A stretch of 64,000 nucleotides of DNA from Bacteroidota bacterium. Lineage in GTDB: Bacteria > Bacteroidota > Bacteroidia > Chitinophagales > Saprospiraceae. Of the stretch, positions 26,495-34,900 are shown piece by piece; the stretch's first letter is position 1, and each line of letters begins with the position of its first letter. The notes under the pieces are model-generated. The model ran no database searches and was not told the origin of the DNA. It saw only the letters and a list, made by a program, of their open reading frames with translations. Where the stretch lies: positions 277,575-341,574 of the forward strand of contig JAHEAQ010000001.1 in NCBI GenBank assembly GCA_024642705.1, read 5' to 3'. The translations under genes and the position numbers were made by a program.

Positions 26495-26546
26495 GACAGC
26501 CTCCCCAATTCCAGAGAGTCGATTTTCAAGTTTTGGGTTAGCTGTC
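26495..26546 (-). terminator. probable terminator of the 26557-26949 lipoprotein gene
   Basis: GACAGC...CCCAA (26495-26508) can pair with TTGGG...GCTGTC (26533-26546) with a 3x3 internal loop; the minus strand then reads TTTTTAAATTTT. It begins 10 bp after the lipoprotein stop codon. Confidence 0.55.
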
Positions 26547-26556
26547 AATCATCCTA

Positions 26557-26949
26557 CTATAATTTGGAGCCTACGATTGTATAATCGTATTCTATTCCAT
26601 CTATTCTTAATGTGTAATCCAGTTGAAGAGTATAATCATAAAAAATGCCTTCTCCAGAAATACGTCCTCCGTTTTCTAGTTTTTGATCAAATATTCTAAT
26701 TCTTTTTTTATAAATATCATCGTTCCGAACTGCGCCGTCCACAACTTCCCAAATTTCCCCATCCCAGGGCGCATCAATAATAATATTATTTCCGTAATCG
26801 ACTGCGACTGAAACAGAAAATGGTCCTGAAACTCCAACTACATTAGCCTCATATACGCCTACTATTGGCAAAACTTCGTCATAGTATTTTTCGCAAGAAG
26901 CTAATAAGACTATGAAAAAAAACGGCATTAATAATTTTAACTTTATCAT
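26557..26949 (-). CDS. hypothetical lipoprotein
   Basis: From the ATG at 26949 (a TTG three codons earlier is also open) the protein has 130 residues. A lipoprotein signal peptide ends LLASCEKYY. The mature part alternates short strands (GVYEANVVGV, SVSVAVDYGNNIIIDAPWDG, YDYTLQLDYTLRIDGIEYDY) and looks like a small beta-sandwich or lipocalin-like fold. No family recognised. It is a lone minus-strand gene with its own terminator. Confidence 0.7.
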   Translation of the reverse strand: MIKLKLLMPFFFIVLLASCEKYYDEVLPIVGVYEANVVGVSGPFSVSVAVDYGNNIIIDAPWDGEIWEVVDGAVRNDDIYKKRIRIFDQKLENGGRISGEGIFYDYTLQLDYTLRIDGIEYDYTIVGSKL

Positions 26950-27216
26950 AATGATCAATTTTATGCTGTGATGAATATCCTAAATTATATAACTAAATCG
27001 TATCAAAAAAATTAATGTAACACTATAAGTAAAGCTTAAATTTTCTTTAACTTTTCATTTCGCTTTTGCAATGAATTTGACCTAATCCTTAATTTTTTTA
27101 AGAAAAAAATAAAAAGAATTATGATTTACAGCTCTGATTTTTCGATCAAATGGACATCTAATAATTAACATCTTATATATATAATTTATGCTTAATATAT
27201 TTAATTGAAAATGTAT

Positions 27217-27224
27217 TAACTTTG
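27217..27224 (+). promoter_or_regulatory. TAnnTTTG -7 box of meaB
   Basis: TAACTTTG matches the consensus and lies 8 bp before the meaB ATG, predicting a very short leader. Confidence 0.5.
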
Positions 27225-27232
27225 ACTCACAA

Positions 27233-28273
27233 ATGAATACAGAAAATATCAATAAAAATATCGGCTTGAAGAAATTCTCTAATCCTGATTCTCAGATCGA
27301 TGTTCTATTCGAAAGATTAATTTCCCGTGACTTGAGTTGTCTGCCTCAACTTTTAACATTAGTGGAAAATAAAACAACGAGAGATAATTCAAAGTTAAAT
27401 AATGCATTAGCTAGTTTGCCTATTAATGAAAAATCACTAAGAATAGCTATTTCAGGACCACCAGGGGTTGGAAAAAGCTCTTTAATTGATTTATTTGGCA
27501 TGAATTTGATACAAAATGATTTGAAAATTGCGGTTCTTGCAATCGATCCCAGTAGCGAAATTACACAAGGAAGCATTCTAGGTGATAAGACAAGAATGCC
27601 AAATTTATCAAAGAGTGTAAACGCTTTTATCAGACCTTCACCTAATAATTTAGAAAATGGGGGCATCAGAAATAGTACTTATGATTCAATTAGAATATGC
27701 GAAGTTGCAGGGTTCGACATTATTATTATTGAAACGGTAGGAGTAGGCCAATCAGAAATTGCAGCAGCTCAAATTACAGATCTCTTCTTTTTAATGATAC
27801 CTCCTGGAGCAGGAGATGAATTACAAGGTATCAAAAAGGGGATTGTGGAAATGGCTGATTTTATAATTGTTAACAAAGCAGATGGGGATACAGAAAATTT
27901 AGCATCCAAAACAGCCTCTGATTATAAAAATGCTCTTCATTATGCCTCTATAAGTGATAAACTATCTGCAAAAGTTGAAATTTTGACTGCATCTACTTTA
28001 AATGGTTCTGGAATCGATTTCTTGACAGCTAAAATATTAGAATTTCGCAAGGAAAAAACTTTCCAAGATAAAAAATTAATTAAGCGACATACACAAGAAT
28101 CCAAACGCTTCGTTAATCAAACAAATGAACTAATTCTGAATAAAGTAACCCAGAAAATCGAATTTCAAGAGAAATTTCAACTTCTTAGAAATTCAATCAT
28201 AAATTCAAATAAAAACATTTACACAGCAATGAATGAAATTTCTACTTTTCTGACCCAATATTTTAATATTTAA
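27233..28273 (+). CDS. meaB: methylmalonyl-CoA mutase-associated GTPase MeaB
   Basis: This 346-residue G3E GTPase has the P-loop SGPPGVGKSS (residues 74-83), IDPSSEITQGSILGDKTRM and the DIIIIETVGVGQSE switch region, and NKAD at the base motif. MeaB protects and reloads the adenosylcobalamin cofactor of methylmalonyl-CoA mutase. The mutase genes are not in this window. An M23 peptidase gene follows 15 bp later and may be co-transcribed. Confidence 0.95.
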   Translation: MNTENINKNIGLKKFSNPDSQIDVLFERLISRDLSCLPQLLTLVENKTTRDNSKLNNALASLPINEKSLRIAISGPPGVGKSSLIDLFGMNLIQNDLKIAVLAIDPSSEITQGSILGDKTRMPNLSKSVNAFIRPSPNNLENGGIRNSTYDSIRICEVAGFDIIIIETVGVGQSEIAAAQITDLFFLMIPPGAGDELQGIKKGIVEMADFIIVNKADGDTENLASKTASDYKNALHYASISDKLSAKVEILTASTLNGSGIDFLTAKILEFRKEKTFQDKKLIKRHTQESKRFVNQTNELILNKVTQKIEFQEKFQLLRNSIINSNKNIYTAMNEISTFLTQYFNI

Positions 28274-28288
28274 GAGATATTAAGATCA

Positions 28289-30013
28289 ATGAAAAAAAAT
28301 ATTCTTATTTCAATTTTCATATTCTCAATTGGTTTCTTTTGCAATAATATGAACGCCCAAGAAGCTGGAGATTCCCCTTTTTTTACTTCGCCTATTAATC
28401 ATGAATTAAGAGTCGCTGGAACTTTTGGAGAATTAAGGACCAATCATTTTCATATGGGTCTAGATATCAAGTCATCCAAAGGAATTGTTGGGGATATAAT
28501 TTATGCCGTAGCATCTGGTTATATTTCTAGAATTCAAATTAGCAGTAGTGGATATGGAAATGCACTCTATATTGACCACCCTAATGGTTTCACCTCTGTA
28601 TATGGACATTTGCTTTCTTTTAACGAGGACATTGAAAAATACATTAAGCAAGAACAAAGCAAAGCAAAATCTTTTGAAGTTAATTTGATTCTCGATCCTG
28701 ATCAATTTCCTATTATTCAGGGCACACAAATTGCTAAAATGGGAAATACAGGCGCTTCAAATGGGCCACATTTGCATTTTGAAATTAGAAAATCTAAATC
28801 TGAAGTTCCAGTAAATCCTATGCGTTTTGGAATTAAACCAATTGACAAAGCATCACCCAAAATAAATAGTGCAAAAATTTATTATTTTAATGATTCTTTG
28901 CAAGAAGTAGGTACAAATATTCAGATTGTAAAAAAGGCTTCGACCAATAATTATCAGTTATTATCGGATACTTTAAATATTGGTTCACAAAAATTAGGAT
29001 TTGGCATTCTCACTACGGATCCGATGAATGATAATGCCAACGTAAATGGCGTGTATAAAATTAGCATGTATGTGGATAGTGAACTGACTTATGAAATAGA
29101 ATTAGATTCTATTGGGTTTGATGAAACAAGATACATCAATGCTCACATTGATTATCCAAGTTTAATCATTAATAATAAGAGATATAATAGATGTTACAGA
29201 CTTCCTGGAAATAATCTTGGCGCCATAAATAATACTGAAAAATCAATTGTCGAACTAACTAAAAAACCAAAAAAAATTGATATAGTAGTTTCTGATTTTG
29301 CAAAAAATGAAAGTATTCTTTCTTTTTGGGTGAAACAAGATGAAACTTTAATTGAGTTCAAGCCAACTCAACATGATTATACTTTGAAATACAATGAAGC
29401 CAATATTATAGATCAAGATATTGTAAAAATTTATTTCCCTGAACAATGTTTTTATGAAGATTCTCCAATCGACATTAATATTTCAAATGAAAAATCAAAA
29501 AATTTTGCTTCTACATTTTTTACAATTGGCAATAAATTAACTCCACTTCATAGAAATGCAAATATTTTCATTAAAAATAATACTATATCTGCTTCTCAAA
29601 AAGAAAAAACTTGCTTAGTATATTGCGAAAATCCTAACAGATTGGTAAGTTATGGCGGAAAATGGCAGGATGGCTATTTTGCAAGTGAAATTAATAAATT
29701 AGGGAAATATGCCTTGTATATTGATACCATTCCACCAAGTATTTCCATATCAAGAAAAAATGACAATTTTACAAATTATTCTTCCATAAGCTTTGTAATT
29801 GATGACAATCTAAGCTATGCAGGTAACACCTCACAATTAACCTATCAAGCCACCATTGATAATAAATGGGTTCTTTTCAAATACGATTTGAAATACAATA
29901 GAATAACGCATTATTTCGAAGATCCACCTAATAGTGAGATGCATAATCTTAATTTAGAAGTTATGGATGACAGAGGAAATAAAAAAATTTATACAAAAAA
30001 ATTCCTTCGTTGA
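28289..30013 (+). CDS. M23 family metallopeptidase
   Basis: This 574-residue secreted protein has a signal peptide (residues 1-24, ending NAQ). The LytM/M23 domain lies at about 35-180 with zinc motifs HFHMGLD (His55-x3-Asp59) and GPHLHFEIR (His161, His163). The remaining 390 residues are beta-rich with no recognised domain and could bind peptidoglycan or regulate access. M23 enzymes cleave peptidoglycan cross-links. It follows meaB by 15 bp. Confidence 0.88.
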   Translation: MKKNILISIFIFSIGFFCNNMNAQEAGDSPFFTSPINHELRVAGTFGELRTNHFHMGLDIKSSKGIVGDIIYAVASGYISRIQISSSGYGNALYIDHPNGFTSVYGHLLSFNEDIEKYIKQEQSKAKSFEVNLILDPDQFPIIQGTQIAKMGNTGASNGPHLHFEIRKSKSEVPVNPMRFGIKPIDKASPKINSAKIYYFNDSLQEVGTNIQIVKKASTNNYQLLSDTLNIGSQKLGFGILTTDPMNDNANVNGVYKISMYVDSELTYEIELDSIGFDETRYINAHIDYPSLIINNKRYNRCYRLPGNNLGAINNTEKSIVELTKKPKKIDIVVSDFAKNESILSFWVKQDETLIEFKPTQHDYTLKYNEANIIDQDIVKIYFPEQCFYEDSPIDINISNEKSKNFASTFFTIGNKLTPLHRNANIFIKNNTISASQKEKTCLVYCENPNRLVSYGGKWQDGYFASEINKLGKYALYIDTIPPSISISRKNDNFTNYSSISFVIDDNLSYAGNTSQLTYQATIDNKWVLFKYDLKYNRITHYFEDPPNSEMHNLNLEVMDDRGNKKIYTKKFLR

Positions 30014-30060
30014 TAAAACATTAATGAAAGTAGGATGTTCGTAAAAGAAACATAATACAA

Positions 30061-30525
30061 ATGCGATTAAAAGAAGGAGACAAAGCACCAGATTTCAGTG
30101 GAATTAATGAAAAAGGAGAATTAGTAAGGTTTTCGGATTATAAAAATAAAAATTTAATTCTATTCTTTTATCCAAAGGATGATACTCCTGGTTGCACAAA
30201 AGAAGCTTGTAATCTAAGAGACAATTATTCTAAACTCCAGAAACTTGGGTTTGAAATAATCGGAATAAGCGCCGACAATTCTAACAAGCACCAGAAATTT
30301 ATTGATAAGTATGAATTTCAGTTTTCATTATTAGCAGATACTGAGAAAGAAATCATTAATGCATTTGGTGTTTGGGGGCCAAAAAAATTTATGGGCAGGG
30401 AATACAATGGATTGCACAGAACAACATTTGTTATAAATGCAGAAGGAAATATAGAGAAGATTATAGATAAAGTGAATACTAAGGATCATGCAAATCAGAT
30501 CTTAACCGAATTAGGCATAGAATAA
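30061..30525 (+). CDS. bcp: thiol peroxidase, BCP/PrxQ type
   Basis: This 154-residue peroxiredoxin has the motif PKDDTPGCTKEACNLRD with peroxidatic Cys45 and resolving Cys50 five residues later, the atypical 2-Cys PrxQ arrangement. It reduces hydroperoxides using thioredoxin. The length is normal. It lies 47 bp after the M23 peptidase gene. Confidence 0.95.
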   Translation: MRLKEGDKAPDFSGINEKGELVRFSDYKNKNLILFFYPKDDTPGCTKEACNLRDNYSKLQKLGFEIIGISADNSNKHQKFIDKYEFQFSLLADTEKEIINAFGVWGPKKFMGREYNGLHRTTFVINAEGNIEKIIDKVNTKDHANQILTELGIE

Positions 30526-30560
30526 AAAAACTTATTATGCCCAACATCGGGTTATAGAGA

Positions 30561-30592
30561 TAATAGTGAAAGTCTTAATAATTCAACTATTA
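30561..30592. terminator. weak AT-rich hairpin between bcp and the Trp-repeat gene
   Basis: TAATAGT (30561-30567) and ACTATTA (30586-30592) form a 7-bp AT-rich stem followed by TTTTT on the plus strand. It could end bcp transcription; the second arm covers the stop codon of the convergent gene. Confidence 0.3.
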
Positions 30593-31141
30593 TTTTTGAT
30601 TTACTATTGCATTGAGAACTGTAATGAATACAGCTGCAAATCTCAACTCTAATGAATATTCCTGTGGCAATTCATCAATAATAATCCAGTCTCGTAAATC
30701 AAATTCAAATTCATTATACCATGTAAATCTGCCATTATCTTCGTTTACGATGGACCATTCAATTGGATCATTCAAAAAATTTGTTCGCTCTATTTTTATA
30801 CTGGAATTCCCATCTTCAATTCTGAATGAACTGAAATCATTTGTCCAAATAGTAGAAATGCTAACTATAACATCACCTGAACGGAGTTCCCATTTATTAG
30901 GATTATTATCCCATTTTTGCTTTATTGTCCCTCTTTTGCCTTCTAGCCGATAATTCCATTCCGTAAAATCATTTCTAAGCCGCCATGCCATTTCAACCTC
31001 TCCGCCTATATCACCCTCTTCACATTGAATTTCCCATTGCTTAACATCATCATCCCATACGCTATGTAATGCATATAGGTTTTGAGCAGATAATTCCGAA
31101 AAATGAGCAAGAATAATTGAAAAAATCAAATACTTAACCAT
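30590..31141 (-). CDS. secreted Trp-repeat protein of unknown function
   Basis: This 183-residue protein has a signal peptide ending ELSAQ. The mature part is built of about six units of 22-23 residues, each with a Trp or Phe at matching positions: DDDVKQWEIQ, NDFTEWNYRLEG, NNPNKWELRSGD, NDFSSFRIEDGN, NDPIEWSIVNED, EFDLRDWII. A short hydrophobic tail (LRFAAVFITVLNAIV) ends the protein. I do not recognise the family; the pattern suggests a small beta-meander or propeller-like repeat. It lies 52 bp after the DUF3127 gene on the same strand. Confidence 0.7.
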   Translation of the reverse strand: MVKYLIFSIILAHFSELSAQNLYALHSVWDDDVKQWEIQCEEGDIGGEVEMAWRLRNDFTEWNYRLEGKRGTIKQKWDNNPNKWELRSGDVIVSISTIWTNDFSSFRIEDGNSSIKIERTNFLNDPIEWSIVNEDNGRFTWYNEFEFDLRDWIIIDELPQEYSLELRFAAVFITVLNAIVNQK

Positions 31142-31193
31142 ATAAAACTCTTGAATTAAATGTATAACGATTCAATTCAGTTTAATAGTTCAA

Positions 31194-31571
31194 TTAAAAA
31201 GGTAGGTCATCAAAATCTTCAGCTCTTGATTGATCACTATTTGCAGGTTCAGAAAATTGGTCTATCGGGAATGAATCAGCAGGCGAATTTGAAGCTGCTA
31301 TTTCAGATTGAGCTTCAACTTTCCAAGCATTAAGATTGGTGAAATATTTTTCATTCCATTCTCTCCCCCGTAAATCAAAATACACTTTCAACTGTTCTCC
31401 CTCTTTAATAGGATCAATAATGCTACATCTATCTTGGGTCAATTGAAACTTAATATATTGAGTATAATTAGAATCGTTAGTTTCTACTACAAACTCTCTT
31501 GCTTGAAAGCTGCTTGATTTACTTTCAGTATCAAATTTTTTGTGAAGCTTGCCCACCATTTCATATGCCAT
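31194..31571 (-). CDS. DUF3127 protein, SSB-like OB-fold with acidic tip
   Basis: This 125-residue protein begins MAYEMVGKLHKKFDTES and has a compact beta-rich N-domain (REFVVETNDSNYTQYIKFQL; LKVYFDLRGREW; TNLNAWKVEA) recognised as DUF3127. A Ser/Pro/Asp-rich flexible linker (about 95-118) follows, and the chain ends EDFDDLPF. That ending equals the acidic PF tip of SSB proteins, and the OB-like core plus linker copies the SSB layout. A role at ssDNA or in recruiting SSB partners is therefore likely but inferred. The bona fide ssb in this window ends DEALPF. Confidence 0.8.
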   Translation of the reverse strand: MAYEMVGKLHKKFDTESKSSSFQAREFVVETNDSNYTQYIKFQLTQDRCSIIDPIKEGEQLKVYFDLRGREWNEKYFTNLNAWKVEAQSEIAASNSPADSFPIDQFSEPANSDQSRAEDFDDLPF

Positions 31572-31998
31572 AATAATGTTATTTTGAACAAAAATAAATA
31601 TTTAAATTTATAATATCTGTTTTCTTGATTTGATAATCTATTTTACTTCAAAAAAAAGTCAATGTAACCTACCCTATTAATGAATTACCTAATTAGAATT
31701 AAGAAAATTTCAACACATCCTATGAAAATCTGAAAACATTAACATGTTTTTAGTCTGCATGTTTTGTTGGAGAAAATTAACCGCTAACCCTAAAATTCAT
31801 TCGCATAATAAAAACTGTTAATGTAGTGACAGCAATAAATCTGTGAACCTCCTAACACTGATTTAAAGCAATGCTTCTTTTATCCTCCAACAAACTTATT
31901 CCATCCAATTTTGCACAAGAATATATGTAAAAAAAAAGAGCCGGTTGATCATATCATCCGGCTCCCTATTACTCATGAATTGAATTGCGCATTTACTA
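31572..31998. other. intergenic region, 427 bp
   Basis: Between the DUF3127 start and the HYR-repeat giant gene stop. It contains the terminator 31929-31964 and otherwise no supported gene or RNA. Confidence 0.6.
31929..31964 (-). terminator. strong terminator of the HYR/LamG giant gene
   Basis: On the minus strand GAGCCGG pairs with CCGGCTC, extended by a TGAT/ATCA inner stem with a 3-nt loop, and is followed by a run of nine Ts. It starts 35 bp after the stop codon. Confidence 0.88.
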
Positions 31999-34900
31999 TT
32001 AATCCATAAGGATCATTTTGCGTGTTGCGCTACTGTTTCCATATATTAATTGGTAATACAATACTCCACTTACATTCAGCTCATTACCTTTGATTATTAC
32101 CGTATTTAAACCTTTTGTAAATACTTTTTCTTTGCTTAAAATTAACTTTCCAGTTACATCATAAACTTTTATACTTGCATTTCCTTCTTGAGGCAATACA
32201 AATGATATAGAAGTTGAATTACTGAAAGGGTTTGGTTCATTCTGCAATAGAACAAAGTCTTCATCTCCAATGCTTCTAAATGTAATATTAATATTAGAAG
32301 TTTCTAATAATTCATTGTATGATTCAGAATTTAATGTCTTATCAGTAATTTTAATTTCCTCAGATAAAGTGCCGTTTCCTTTTGCAACAAACTCAATACT
32401 GAATAGTATCTCATTTTTCTCAAAAGTATTTAAACTAGCCTCGTTCCAACTAACTGTAATAATTCCATCTTTAACAGAAATATTTTCACCAGTTATATTC
32501 AATGATCCTGCTTGGATAGTATTGTATTGTAACAATTTCTGATCAAATTCGATTCCAAATTGCATTCCATACAAGCTTTTAACATCTGCCGAAGTAAAAT
32601 CTACACTAATTTTATCATTAGCTGCGAAAGCCACATCTAAGACATTCATTTCAAATGATTCAGCGCTTCTTACATTGGCGTTCCCCAATATTGAATTAGA
32701 AACTGAACCATTCACATCTCCAACTTTTACACCTACGAAATTTTGGTTAAACATCGATTGTGATAAATTGTTAACATTAACAACTTCATCAAAAGGGAAT
32801 GGTTGGGCAGGAGACACAAATGAATGCTTGTTATCTACAAACCTCCAAGAAGTATTGTTTGGCAAATTGTCATTAGGATATAATCCCAAAATCAATTTTC
32901 TTAATTGCAATAAATCTGAAGCACTAACTGTCGCATTATTATTAATATCAGCCGCAATAATTTTATACGGTGAATCTAAAGCCGCAATTCCTAAAATGTG
33001 TCTTTGAATCAATACTAAATCAAGTGTGCTTACCCCTTCTCTTGTATTCTTGTTGTTATAAGCATTTATTTCATAATTGTATTCCTTCGGTAAATTGCTA
33101 AACATGAAACTTCCTTCCTGATTACTTAGTTGAGTTCTTGGGAATTCAGGAGCATTAGTCATAATGCTTACATCAATATCCTTAAGTGTCAATCCACTTT
33201 CAGTTCCAATTTTACCTGCGATTATGGAAGAATCTCCAAAAACAAGATCATCGCAACAATCAAAATTATCATTCAATGTTAAAGAAGCGTCGCAGAAATC
33301 ATAATTTCCATCTGCGTCAATAGCATAAATTCTTAACTCTACCACATGAGACTTTCCATTTTCAATGTATTTACAATCGAAGGTCCAATTAGGTTTTGCT
33401 TTATCTCTTGCTTCTTGAACACTTAAATCGTCATTATCATCTTCCACTTTTCCATAGATATCAGGATAAGGAATCATTAAGTAGGTCAACACCGCATCAC
33501 AATCATCATCACCACCTGCAACAAAATCTGTAGCCCAAAATTCTACTGAACAACCATAATTTGCATTCATAACTGCGCTTGATAATCCAAGGTGACAATA
33601 TGGAGTTGGTTCTTTAACTTGCTTTTTGACTTCGATTTCTTGGTGACAAGTTGTATAGTTACCACAACCATCATAAGTTATCCACTTTATAGCATGTTTG
33701 CCAATTCCTAATCCTGCAACTTTGTTCGCATCAAATGTTTTTCCTTCAGCAAAGCCACCACCTTTTGGATATTCAAATTTACCATCATTGCCAACATCTA
33801 CCTTATAAGTATAGCTGATAATATTAGCAGGCGTGCAAGCATCAGTTGCTGAAATCGTAAAAGAACCATAATTGTAATCACAATCTGTTGTGGCTACTGT
33901 TACATTAGAACAAGCAACTACAGGCCCCACATTGTCAAAAATATCGTACTCCACATACATTTCATAATAGCCATTTTCATCAACGAAAGGATTTATTTCA
34001 TTGTAGCCTAACGGTTCGTAATTTTCTTGGAACAAACATTGATCAATAATTTCCCAATGTGCAAGTATTTTCATACATCCACCACCTGCAAAATTAAAAG
34101 TATCTAAAGTTAAGTTTATTCCAATTTCTGAACACAAATTATCTATGTCGATAACAGGTTTTGTGATTGTTACTCCAGTACAGTTTTCAACTTTAATAGC
34201 TGGCAAGTTTACGCCAGTAAATTCGGTATCACCTATCAATCCTGGATTCATTAGGCACCAAATTAAATTTGGATCATAATCCTTATTTTTCTTATCTGTA
34301 TATTCTTTCTTAATGAAGGCTCTGTATAAAATATCTTCTGGAGATCCTTCAGGGAAAGTAATATCACTGCATGAAAGTACATTTTCTACTTTTACAATGA
34401 TGTTTATATTTTGAGTACAAGTTGCCTGACCAGTAGATGAAATTACCACAAATGTTCTTTTTGCAGTACCTATTCCACAAATATCTTCCCCACTAAATGT
34501 TTGTACTCCTAATTCTCCACAAGTACTGTTGCTATATGCACCACCAAATCTGTCGTCTAAAAATTTCATTTGAGTCTCACTAAGTGTAGTGTTCAAATAA
34601 TCATCATAAGTTGCAAATTCAATACAATCGATAGTTTTTGTTGGAGGACATACTATAGTTGGCGCCAATTTATCTTGAACATCAACTGAAACCATTACTG
34701 TTGTACAATTGTCATCCCCATTCATTTCTGGTGTTCCATCTCTATCTGCATCATCACAAACCATGAAAACTACCATTTGATCTTCATCCGTGTCATCACA
34801 ACAGAAATGAACATATTTTTGGAATTTTGTAAGTTCATTAATTTCAGTTAAATCTGGTTTTCCATCAGCTCCAATTCCATCATATTCAGCGCATGCTTTA

